Assembly (NCBI RefSeq): GCF_004339025.1
Contig: NZ_SMFT01000001.1
Span: 608,050 to 672,049 of the forward strand
DNA length: 64,000 nucleotides
Direction of reading: 5' to 3'
Source: Volucribacter psittacicida
GTDB taxonomy: Bacteria > Pseudomonadota > Gammaproteobacteria > Enterobacterales > Pasteurellaceae
Numbering within the stretch: position 1 is the first letter of the stretch; each line of letters begins with the position of its first letter. The notes below the pieces were generated by a model. That model saw only the letters and a program-made list of their open reading frames with translations, was not told the origin of the DNA and ran no database searches. Positions 1-5,945 of this stretch are shown here, piece after piece. Made by a program: the position numbers and the translations under genes.

Positions 1-1
1 T

Positions 2-82
2 GATTATGATCCGATCGATATTTCAGGTGATCAATTAAAAGATTTACAAATTGTTGGACGTCAAATTTGGCGTGGTGGTTGA
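2..82 (+). CDS. 3' end of an unidentified gene, cut by the window edge
   Basis: The first 81 bases read as one open frame of 26 residues ending in GRQIWRGG and a TGA stop at 80-82. The frame is open to the window edge, so the gene must begin to the left. The tail is too short for me to assign a family. About 200 AT-rich bases separate it from the ParB-like gene, so it is probably not part of that unit. It could also be a chance frame. Confidence 0.4.
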   Translation, partial: DYDPIDISGDQLKDLQIVGRQIWRGG

Positions 83-288
83 GCGTAGGCAAATTTTATA
101 GATATTCTGGATACTTGGCGACTGATTGGGTGTTCTGGTATTCGGTTTTGTTGTGATGGGGTAATGTTGGCTAAATCTAGCATAATAATTGAATATAAAT
201 ATCAGTAAATATTTTTATGACTTATGATTAGTTAATATAGGAATTTTCTATAGAGATTTTATATAAAAAGATATTAAGGAGAGAGTAA

Positions 289-1677
289 ATGAAAAAAACA
301 ATTAGCATTAATCGTCTATATTTAGATACAAAAAACCCTAGACATTCACCTATTGAAAAGCAAAAAGAAATAATTAAATCTCTAATAGAAAATGAAAAGA
401 TAAAGGATTTGGCAAAAGATATTTCAGAAGAAGGACTTACTAATCCTTTAGATCTGGTTGGTATTACGATTGAAAATAATAAAAGAATTGTTTTAGAAGG
501 AAATAGACGTGTTTGTGCATTAAAATTACTTCTTAATCCAGAACTTGCCCCTAAAAAATATCAAAAATATTTTAATAAGCTAAAACAAAATATTAAGCAA
601 CCTATTAAAAAAATTATTGTCCATCAGTTTGACTCAAGGGATGAAGCTTCTCATTGGTTAGCAAAATTACACTCTGCAAGCTCAAAAGCAGCAAGGAAAT
701 CATGGAGTACCGAACAGCAAACTCGTTTTGAACAATCTACAAATGGGCAACCTAATCATGCTGCCGCATTAACTATTCTTGATTTCTCGCTAGAAAATAA
801 CCTTATTCAACCTGAACAGTCACAAAAAGTGATTACTACAATTACCCGTATGTTAAGCACTCCAGAAGTCCGAGAAGCATTTGGAATATTAACTAGCGTG
901 AAAGAGCGTAATATCCAAATAAATATTCAACCAAAAGAATTTAAAGAAATATTAATTCAATACTTTAAAGATGTAGATAACAAAGAACATAATATAGGTT
1001 CACGTTCGACTAAAGTAGATAGATTAAAATATATTGAATATCTCAAGAATCATGGAAAAATTCCAAACGTCCGTTTATCTAATGGAATAAGTTTAATTTC
1101 AGGAATCGCATCAACAGGAAGTAAGCCTCCACAACAAACATCACCTACATCTACTACATTAGTAAAACCAAAACCTATAAAAAATCAATCTCAAGCAAAA
1201 TCTAAAGAATCAATTATTGATTATGAATTATCAATTTCAGTTGATAAAATTCAATCTATTTACTTTGAAATCAAAGACAAATTAAATGTCCATATTACCC
1301 CTTATGCGACAGCTTCTTTATTACGAGCTTTAATTGAGCAAAGTTGTGACTATTTCCTAACTAAAACTAAAGGTATTCTATTTCACGACAAAGGAAAAAC
1401 CACCTTAATTAATGAAAACTCCACATTAAGAGCAAAAATATTAGGTATTGCACAACATTTGGAAAAAGAGACATTATTAGAGCCGAAAGAATTAGCTATG
1501 TTAATTAATGAATGCGCAGATAAAAAAGATGGCACAGGTACACTCAACCTACTACATAGTATTTTACACAACTATGCTCATAATATTAATGCCGAGCAAA
1601 TTATTAGTGCACATAACAATCTCAAACCATTTATTATCGCAATTTGGGAAAAATATTCCTGGCCAAATGGAAATTAG
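289..1677 (+). CDS. ParB-fold N-terminal domain protein, possible defence or modification partner
   Basis: A 462-residue protein starting at ATG 289 behind a good ribosome binding site (AAGGAGAGAG). Residues about 5-80 look like the ParB/sulfiredoxin-type fold, with the signature EGNRR at 70-74 in the place of the GERR-type motif of ParB proteins. The middle contains a WSTEQQTRF stretch of a kind I associate with this group. Residues about 240-310 are a polar, Ser/Thr/Lys-rich linker. The last 150 residues are helical, with LLRALIEQSCDYF and HSILHNYAHN, and resemble HEPN-like or DUF4145-type C-terminal domains; that part is an inference. ParB-fold domains occur in partition proteins and in nucleases or NTPases linked to defence. 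No ParA partner or parS-like site is visible, so plasmid partition is unlikely. The gene is followed after 44 bases by a DNA adenine methyltransferase on the same strand. Confidence 0.72.
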   Translation: MKKTISINRLYLDTKNPRHSPIEKQKEIIKSLIENEKIKDLAKDISEEGLTNPLDLVGITIENNKRIVLEGNRRVCALKLLLNPELAPKKYQKYFNKLKQNIKQPIKKIIVHQFDSRDEASHWLAKLHSASSKAARKSWSTEQQTRFEQSTNGQPNHAAALTILDFSLENNLIQPEQSQKVITTITRMLSTPEVREAFGILTSVKERNIQINIQPKEFKEILIQYFKDVDNKEHNIGSRSTKVDRLKYIEYLKNHGKIPNVRLSNGISLISGIASTGSKPPQQTSPTSTTLVKPKPIKNQSQAKSKESIIDYELSISVDKIQSIYFEIKDKLNVHITPYATASLLRALIEQSCDYFLTKTKGILFHDKGKTTLINENSTLRAKILGIAQHLEKETLLEPKELAMLINECADKKDGTGTLNLLHSILHNYAHNINAEQIISAHNNLKPFIIAIWEKYSWPNGN

Positions 1678-1688
1678 AAAGCTATAAT
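1660..1688 (+). promoter_or_regulatory. possible internal promoter for the methyltransferase gene
   Basis: A perfect TATAAT lies at 1683-1688, just after the stop of the ParB-like gene. TGGCCA at 1660-1665 (4 of 6 to TTGACA) sits 17 bases upstream. Transcription would start near 1695, about 27 bases before ATG 1722. The upstream half is weak. Confidence 0.35.
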
Positions 1689-1721
1689 AGCCGATATACT
1701 CTAAAAAATAAAGTTACGGCT

Positions 1722-2537
1722 ATGCACTATACTCCATTACGTTATCCTGGAGGCAAATCCAAATTTGCTTCAACGATCAAACGAATTATTGAAAAAAATA
1801 ATCTCACAGGACACTACATAGAACCCTATGCTGGCGGAGCCGGTGTTGCTCTAGATGTGTTATTTAGTGGTTATTGTACAGATATCCATATCAACGATTT
1901 TGACTTGGCTATTTATCATTTTTGGAAATCTATTACTGAACAAACGGAAGATTTTATCCGTTTAGTAAATGATACTAAAGTTACTATTGATGAATGGCAT
2001 AAGCAAAAAATATTACTGAAACAATATGACTTATCGCCACTAAAACATGGTTTTGCTGCATTTTTCTTAAATCGAACTAATCGTTCAGGAATTCTAAAAG
2101 CAGGCGTTATTGGAGGATTAAAACAAACTGGTAATTACAAAATAGACTGTCGCTTTAATAAATCTGATTTAATTAAACGAATTGAAAAAATTGGGAATAT
2201 GGCTAAACATATTCATGTATCTAACCATGATACAGAGATTTGGTTATCCACTATTGATAAACAAGTACCGGATAACTCTCTTATTTATCTTGATCCACCT
2301 TATTATGAAAAAGGGCAAGGATTATATCGTAATTTTTATAAGCATAATGATCATGCTGCAATATGCCATAAATTGGCCAATGTAAAAACGCCTTGGATTG
2401 TGTCTTATGATAATAATCTAAATATCAAAGAAATTTACCAACAATATCGCCAAGCAGAATATCAATTAAACTATTCAGCCAACAAAAAAATGAAAGCAAC
2501 TGAAATAATTATTTATAGTGATAATTTGCTTCTATGA
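1722..2537 (+). CDS. DNA adenine methyltransferase, Dam/D12 class
   Basis: A 271-residue N6-adenine methyltransferase that would transfer a methyl group from S-adenosylmethionine to adenine in DNA. Motif order is that of the D12/alpha class: the SAM-binding motif EPYAGGAG at residues 34-41, a central region with NRTNRSGI (117-124) where target recognition is expected, and the catalytic DPPY at 191-194. I chose ATG 1722 because the protein then begins MHYTPLRYPGGK, the usual start of the family; an in-frame ATG at 1644 would overlap the upstream gene and add 26 non-conserved residues. No strong ribosome binding site precedes 1722. It is adjacent to the ParB-fold gene with no restriction endonuclease in sight, so it may be an orphan methylase or part of a two-gene system. 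The recognition sequence cannot be read from the protein. Confidence 0.88.
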   Translation: MHYTPLRYPGGKSKFASTIKRIIEKNNLTGHYIEPYAGGAGVALDVLFSGYCTDIHINDFDLAIYHFWKSITEQTEDFIRLVNDTKVTIDEWHKQKILLKQYDLSPLKHGFAAFFLNRTNRSGILKAGVIGGLKQTGNYKIDCRFNKSDLIKRIEKIGNMAKHIHVSNHDTEIWLSTIDKQVPDNSLIYLDPPYYEKGQGLYRNFYKHNDHAAICHKLANVKTPWIVSYDNNLNIKEIYQQYRQAEYQLNYSANKKMKATEIIIYSDNLLL

Positions 2538-2790
2538 CCACCTAATGGCGGTTTTCCTTTACTTACAACCTATAAAATCCCCTTATATCCAATAAACAAA
2601 TCCCCTATATTCTCCTTTCTTACACATTCCCCCCCATTTTTCTGTGATTTCACTCACAAATCCATAAATTAATCAAAAATTTTTCAAATTATTTTCTCAT
2701 ATAAACCAACTATTTATTTACACCTTAAACAAACCTCATATTTACATATCAAATCAAATATTTACTTTTCATAAATTTATAATTTAATAA
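2538..2790 (+). other. G-depleted, C-containing tract, possible Rho-utilisation region
   Basis: No gene is seen. From 2552 to 2790 the + strand has only two G residues (2644 and 2646) but about 56 C by hand count, in otherwise A/T-rich sequence. C-rich, G-poor RNA without structure is what Rho factor binds, so this may terminate transcripts leaving the methyltransferase gene. A weak hairpin (CCACC-TAAT-GGCGG, one mismatch, then a T-rich run) just after the stop at 2537 may also help. Confidence 0.4.
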
Positions 2791-2902
2791 GCACATCAAA
2801 ACAACACATCCGAGCAGGGAAACCGAGAGTAAGCAGAGACGGTGGATTAATGATAGAGATAAGTCAATCTCAACGCTCTTTAAAAAATCGAAATGAAATA
2901 AA
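2791..2902 (+). other. leader-like sequence with a boxA-like motif
   Basis: The strand bias of the previous tract ends abruptly at 2791 and the sequence becomes purine-rich. CGCTCTTTAAAAA at 2874-2886 resembles the boxA antitermination element (TGCTCTTTAACA). No open frame or tRNA is seen here. A second, better match lies at 3353-3365. Confidence 0.25.
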
Positions 2903-2921
2903 AGCCCTGATGTACAGGGCT
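2903..2921 (-). terminator. terminator of the DUF1508 gene
   Basis: A 7-bp stem (AGCCCTG / CAGGGCT) with a 5-base loop. On the minus strand it is followed by TTTTATTTC. It lies 11 bases past the stop of the gene at 2932-3102. Confidence 0.7.
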
Positions 2922-2931
2922 TGGGTAATAA

Positions 2932-3102
2932 CTAAACTTTATAAATAGGTGTTTGTCGGTTAGTGTCCATAACAAGCTTGATACAATTCAAGCAATTTTG
3001 TTTGGTTGTATAACCTTCGCTTTGGGCAATCGGTTCGTGATTAGCCGCTTTTAATCGCCAGTACCATTGACTATTAACACCTTTGAAAATTTCAAAATAC
3101 AT
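2932..3102 (-). CDS. DUF1508 (YegP-like) small protein
   Basis: A 56-residue protein read on the minus strand from ATG 3102, preceded by ATAAGGATTACCTCT. It begins MYFEIFKGVNSQWYWRLKAA and contains NHEPIAQSEGYTTKQNC, matching the DUF1508 pattern of an F-x-x-Y/F-K strand, a W-R-L-K-A strand and GY-x-x-K-x-x-C. Proteins with one such repeat are common in Haemophilus and Pasteurella, chromosomal and mobile; E. coli YegP has two repeats. The function of the domain is not well known. It stands alone, with its own terminator, among gene remnants. Confidence 0.8.
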   Translation of the reverse strand: MYFEIFKGVNSQWYWRLKAANHEPIAQSEGYTTKQNCLNCIKLVMDTNRQTPIYKV

Positions 3103-3115
3103 AGAGGTAATCCTT

Positions 3116-3331
3116 ATGCAAAAAGAAATGAAACGCTATGCAATTTCTTATTTATTCGATGGGAATAGATGATATTCAGATGTTTACGCCAACTCACTTG
3201 AATAAGCACAAGAAAAAGTCAAAGCAATGTCCCAAGCAACCATTGTTGGGGTTATCTATAACTCATTTTACGTGCCAGTAAAAGGAAAATCGTGGGTTGC
3301 AAGGTTAATTACCAAATTACTACAAAAATAG
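3116..3331 (+). pseudogene. small hypothetical gene broken by two in-frame stops
   Basis: From ATG 3116 a single frame of 72 codons reads MQKEMKRYAISYLFDGNR, stop (TGA), YSDVYANSLE, stop (TAA), then AQEKVKAMSQATIVGV and on to TAG at 3329-3331. The frame keeps protein-like sequence on both sides of each stop and needs no shift, which suggests two point mutations (for example TGG to TGA and GAA or CAA to TAA) in a gene of about 71 residues. ATG is preceded by GAGGTAATCCTT. I do not recognise the family. It is divergent from the DUF1508 gene with only 13 bases between starts. Confidence 0.6.
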
Positions 3332-3606
3332 TGTTATTTCATCTTGATTTTATGCTCTTTAACAATTTATCCCAAAAAATATCGCTTGCCTGATGGTGAG
3401 AGTTAGTCAAAGTGTAGTAACAGACCTACCGCTCAACAGAATGGAATAAAGCCCAAACCAAGCGATATGCCACCTTGCGGAAATATTAGCAACGGCAATG
3501 AATCGTGAAGCCAAACGCAAGGTGAAAATATACGACAGGCAACTGTCGCTAATTCAAAGCACATTACACAGAAAACCAATGTAAGCTAGCACAGAAGGGA
3601 ATGCTC
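3332..3606. other. stretch without an intact gene; boxA-like motif and coding debris
   Basis: TGCTCTTTAACAA at 3353-3365 is a near-perfect boxA-type antitermination motif. Downstream the + strand has an open stretch from about 3450 that translates as protein-like sequence (ILATAMNREAKRKVKIYDRQ and on) to a TAA near 3582, with no start codon and ribosome binding site pair upstream. I read it as remnant coding DNA but cannot identify it. Confidence 0.3.
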
Positions 3607-3849
3607 TTAATGTGCATTGAAATGGAAAGAGAAAAGGAAAAATAAACCGCCCCAAAGGGGGTAAGAAATTAAGTATTTTTGCTCAAACAGCTCAACCGCT
3701 TGAATAATGAGTTGATTTTGTGGGATATTAAGTTGTTTACTTAATTGCTCGATTTTAGCGATAGTTGCAATGGGAAGTTTATAGCTTTTAGCTTTAACAC
3801 CACGCTTTTCATCACTACGGGCTCTTATTTCATTCATTGACAATGCCAT
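3607..3849 (-). CDS. small ribbon-helix-helix-like protein
   Basis: An 80-residue protein from ATG 3849 with AGGAG upstream. Residues about 15-60 (KAKSYKLPIATIAKIEQLSK, then LNIPQNQLIIQAVELF) have the beta-strand and two-helix pattern of CopG/Arc-type DNA-binding proteins, as found in plasmid and phage small regulators. The last 20 residues (SYPLWGGLFFLFSFHFNAH) do not fit: they are encoded by a G/C hairpin followed by a T-run that looks like a terminator, and a one-base shift would give a TAA straight after EQKYL. The gene may have lost its natural stop through a small deletion. No toxin partner is adjacent. Confidence 0.55.
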   Translation of the reverse strand: MALSMNEIRARSDEKRGVKAKSYKLPIATIAKIEQLSKQLNIPQNQLIIQAVELFEQKYLISYPLWGGLFFLFSFHFNAH

Positions 3850-3872
3850 AAAAATCTCCTATGATTTGAATA

Positions 3873-3897
3873 ACTGGGGGACTGGTACTCCCCCAGT
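3873..3897 (-). other. 9-bp perfect hairpin upstream of the ribbon-helix-helix gene
   Basis: ACTGGGGGA / TCCCCCAGT with a 7-base loop, placed between the short peptide frame (3909-3968) and the start of the gene at 3849. No T-run follows on the minus strand, so it may be an attenuator or an operator rather than a simple terminator. Confidence 0.4.
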
Positions 3898-3908
3898 AAG
3901 TTATCAAG

Positions 3909-3968
3909 TTAGTAAACTGGCAAAGACCAGAGTAATAAAACGATAACTAGGATAATACGGATTAACAT
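3909..3968 (-). CDS. possible 19-residue hydrophobic peptide
   Basis: A minus-strand frame from ATG 3968 reads MLIRIILVIVLLLWSLPVY then TAA. It is preceded by GAAGAGAATAATAAT, a moderate ribosome binding site. The peptide is almost wholly a single membrane span, as in small inner-membrane or type I toxin-like peptides. A frame this short can arise by chance, so the call rests on the hydrophobic pattern, the leader and the location between dyads. Confidence 0.35.
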   Translation of the reverse strand: MLIRIILVIVLLLWSLPVY

Positions 3969-4005
3969 ATTATTATTCTCTTCATTGTAAGGTTTAAGCC
4001 TTACG

Positions 4006-4036
4006 CTCACTTTCAAGATATCCCCTTGAAAGTGAG
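4006..4036. repeat. 12-bp perfect inverted repeat
   Basis: CTCACTTTCAAG at 4006-4017 pairs exactly with CTTGAAAGTGAG at 4025-4036 around a 7-base loop. A smaller hairpin (GTAAGG / CCTTAC) lies just to the left at 3987-4004. No T-run follows on either side. It could be a structured RNA, an operator or a replication-related dyad. Confidence 0.5.
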
Positions 4037-4045
4037 ATTATTGCA

Positions 4046-4061
4046 TATCGGTATACCGATA
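4046..4061. promoter_or_regulatory. 16-bp perfect palindrome, operator-like
   Basis: TATCGGTATACCGATA is its own reverse complement. It lies 84 bases upstream of the membrane protein gene at 4145 and next to the 4006-4036 inverted repeat. Such a site would suit a dimeric repressor. No repressor is clearly identified nearby apart from the small protein at 3607-3849. Confidence 0.4.
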
Positions 4062-4082
4062 AAATTAACAAATATTTTAAGA

Positions 4083-4110
4083 AAGCCCGCAATTTTTGTG
4101 GGCTTTTTTA
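4083..4110 (+). terminator. Rho-independent terminator on the + strand
   Basis: AAGCCCGCAA and TTGTGGGCTT form a 10-bp stem with one G-T pair, followed by a run of T. No protein gene on the + strand ends just before it, so a short transcript from the 3970-4080 region may end here. Confidence 0.65.
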
Positions 4111-4144
4111 TTAATTTCAATAATCTCATCAAAAGGAAAACAAA

Positions 4145-4696
4145 ATGTCTATTAATACCGCTAATTTACCTGATGACTACTTTCTTGATACAGATGATGA
4201 AATGCTGGCATATTTAGAAAGTCAAGCGAAACAAAGTATTGAAGAAATACAAAAATCAAATGAACAAAATAGAGAAAAGGCTTATCGGCTATTGAATTAT
4301 TTAATTGCTGGGATAGGGGGACTAATATTAATCCTACTTAATCATATTCAGAACATACACATCTTGCTTATTTTAGCGAGTATTGCTCTAATGACTGGCT
4401 GGGCTATTTCATCAATTATGTTGCTGTTTTATGTTATTCTCAGCAAAAAAAGACCATTGACAACAAATATGCCACAAAATCTCTATAATGAAACTTTTAA
4501 ATTAAGCAAAGAGAGCAATAAATTAACTATCTTAAGAAAATATCAATTACACAATAGTAATAACTACATTGCTCAATTACTTAAAATAAATAGCGAATAT
4601 CGTCGTTATACAGACAATGCAATAATCATTGCTTTTAGTACGCCTGTTATTACCCTGCTTATCGTTGCTATTAGCCTAAAATGCTTTTTCGCTTAA
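4145..4696 (+). CDS. small membrane protein of unknown function
   Basis: A 183-residue protein from ATG 4145 behind AAAAGGAAAACAAA. The first 48 residues are acidic and helical. Membrane segments are expected at about 49-67 (YLIAGIGGLILILL), 72-99 (ILLILASIALMTGWAIS and on) and 158-178 (IIIAFSTPVITLLIVAIS), with a charged cytoplasmic-type loop of about 55 residues between the last two. The layout recalls membrane effector-type proteins of mobile elements, but I recognise no named domain and assign no function. It follows the palindrome and terminator cluster and overlaps convergently with the proline-rich gene at 4671. Confidence 0.65.
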   Translation: MSINTANLPDDYFLDTDDEMLAYLESQAKQSIEEIQKSNEQNREKAYRLLNYLIAGIGGLILILLNHIQNIHILLILASIALMTGWAISSIMLLFYVILSKKRPLTTNMPQNLYNETFKLSKESNKLTILRKYQLHNSNNYIAQLLKINSEYRRYTDNAIIIAFSTPVITLLIVAISLKCFFA

Positions 4697-4817
4697 TTAA
4701 AGGCTTATCGGCACTATCGCCAATATATACCGTATCAGGTTTTTTATAAATGGTTTGTTGAGGGCTAGGCTGAGGTTTTGGCTGTGGTTTAGGTTGAGCT
4801 GGCTTTTGTTCAGACAT
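4671..4817 (-). CDS. 48-residue proline-rich peptide gene
   Basis: Read on the minus strand from ATG 4817, preceded by AAGGATTAAATT (good ribosome binding site). The N-terminal third is a proline repeat (MSEQKPAQPKPQPKPQPS), then QQTIYKKPDTVYIGDSADKP and a basic end. Its 3' end overlaps the 3' end of the membrane protein gene by 26 bases. The ordered composition and the binding site make it likely real. No function can be given. Confidence 0.5.
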   Translation of the reverse strand: MSEQKPAQPKPQPKPQPSPQQTIYKKPDTVYIGDSADKPLIKRKSILG

Positions 4818-5000
4818 AATTTAATCCTTATTTGAGTTGTGAGAGATTAAATTATAATCCTTAGGGTTGTGAGAGACAATAAGGGACTTGAGCCTTACAA
4901 GGATAAAGAAAGGCACTTTAATAAATAGATTTGACACCCACCGCCCAAGATATTACGGTATACTAATTTTAAATGACTATAAAATTTATAGGAGAATACA
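4818..5000. other. intergenic stretch with a repeated TTGTGAGAGA
   Basis: The 10-mer TTGTGAGAGA occurs twice about 30 bases apart (near 4836 and 4868). TTGACA at 4931-4936 and TATACT at 4959-4964 are individually good promoter hexamers, but 22 bases apart, too far for one promoter. No gene is seen. Confidence 0.3.
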
Positions 5001-5204
5001 ATGATAACTTACCAACAACTATGTGAAAAACATAACGATTTTCAAAAAGAGTTGTTTGAACGACAATTACAGTTGCAACGAGAAATTAAGAGATTTGTTA
5101 TTACTCTTGAAAACGACTTAGGATTAACAGATAAAACGTGTCAAATTGAATTCAATAGCAGAAAAAGAAATATATTAATATGTAAAAGATCAGACTTGAT
5201 CTGA
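5001..5204 (+). CDS. small hypothetical protein
   Basis: A 67-residue protein from ATG 5001 with AGGAG 7 bases upstream. It is helical and charged (CEKHNDFQKELFERQLQLQR), probably a short coiled coil, followed by a beta-like end. I do not recognise it. It ends 125 bases before a strong terminator, so it is probably expressed alone. Confidence 0.55.
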   Translation: MITYQQLCEKHNDFQKELFERQLQLQREIKRFVITLENDLGLTDKTCQIEFNSRKRNILICKRSDLI

Positions 5205-5328
5205 CAAATCAATAACCCTACCACCTTATTTTCCTTTGCAATCAATAAATTATATGCAAAGTAGATAATTGAGTGGAAATAAAACATACGCATTTCAATG
5301 CGTGTTCAATTCATTTCAAAAATAGCTA

Positions 5329-5360
5329 AAAGCCTTGTTATTACAAGGCTTTCTTGTTTA
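5329..5360 (+). terminator. terminator after the hypothetical gene at 5001
   Basis: A 10-bp perfect stem AAAGCCTTGT / ACAAGGCTTT with loop TATT, followed by CTTGTTTATT. Confidence 0.75.
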
Positions 5361-5378
5361 TTCTATTTCATATTATTT

Positions 5379-5854
5379 GGTGTAATGGACAAAATAGTTA
5401 CTAATCTGTCCATTATGCATTCAGGAATTCACTAAATAAACCTTCTAACCGATTTATTGCTTTTTCAATATTTAATTCTCTACATACTTTTCAAAAGTAA
5501 ATAAATACCTTTCATAATATTTAATCCGCTCTAGAAAGTTTTAAAGCCGTTTTAGGAGGCTTATCAATATATCTTTGAATTGTTTTAACAGAACATTGAT
5601 ATTTAATAGAAAGCTCTTTATATGTCTGTTTTCCTTAAGAATAATAAAGCCAAATTTCGGTGAGATTTAATTCGTTTTGAAAGGTAAAAGTTTTGTTACA
5701 ATAATTACATTTATAGCGTTGAATATGGTTTCTAATACCATATTTTTTTATCTGTTTATTTAAACAGAATGGGCAATTTTTTGTTCATTTTTCAAAAAAG
5801 TGAGTTAAATAAGGCTTCAAGCCACTTTTTAGTGGCCATTTTGTCCATTACACC
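5379..5854. mobile_element. decayed insertion sequence with GGTGTAATGGAC ends
   Basis: A 476-base element bounded by inverted repeats: GGTGTAATGGACAAAATAG from 5379 and its near-complement ending at 5854 (CCATTTTGTCCATTACACC). Inside on the minus strand are remains of a transposase. Related ends are found at 37430 and 54379-54552. Confidence 0.75.
5404..5848 (-). pseudogene. transposase remnant with zinc ribbon
   Basis: Starting from an ATG inside the right inverted repeat, the minus strand reads MDKMATKKWLEALF, then shifts frame to NCPFCLNKQIKKYGIRNH and KCNYCNKTFTF, a CPxC..CxxC zinc ribbon, then GKQTYKELSIKYQCSVKTI and QRYIDK (a helix-turn-helix), and ends at a TAA at 5521. A short C-terminal piece (KAINRLEGLFSEFL) follows near the left end. 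At least two stops and one frameshift are present and the DDE core is missing. The pattern fits transposases listed as Zn-binding variants of the IS256 group; the family name is from memory. Confidence 0.7.
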
Positions 5855-5871
5855 AAAATACTCAAAAAATA

Positions 5872-5903
5872 ACCGCACTTTGAATTAAAAATTCCTGTGC
5901 GGT
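5872..5903 (-). terminator. uptake-signal dyad, terminator of the lipoprotein operon
   Basis: ACCGCAC and GTGCGGT form the base of a stem that also pairs GAATT with AATTC. On the minus strand it is followed by TATTTTTTGAG. The right half is an exact uptake signal (ACCGCACTT at 5872-5880), the first in the window. Confidence 0.75.
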
Positions 5904-5945
5904 CTCACTTTATTTTAATTGTTGGATAGTCTTACAGCATAACAT

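Noticed and set aside
289-1677. Plasmid partition ParB
   Set aside because: There is no ParA gene or centromere-like repeat nearby, and the EGNRR motif and long C-terminus differ from partition ParB.
4026-4217. A 63-codon open frame on the + strand
   Set aside because: It crosses a palindrome and a Rho-independent terminator and overlaps the well-supported gene at 4145 out of frame.
4931-4964. TTGACA and TATACT as a promoter for the gene at 5001
   Set aside because: The boxes are good but 22 bases apart, too far for one sigma-70 promoter.
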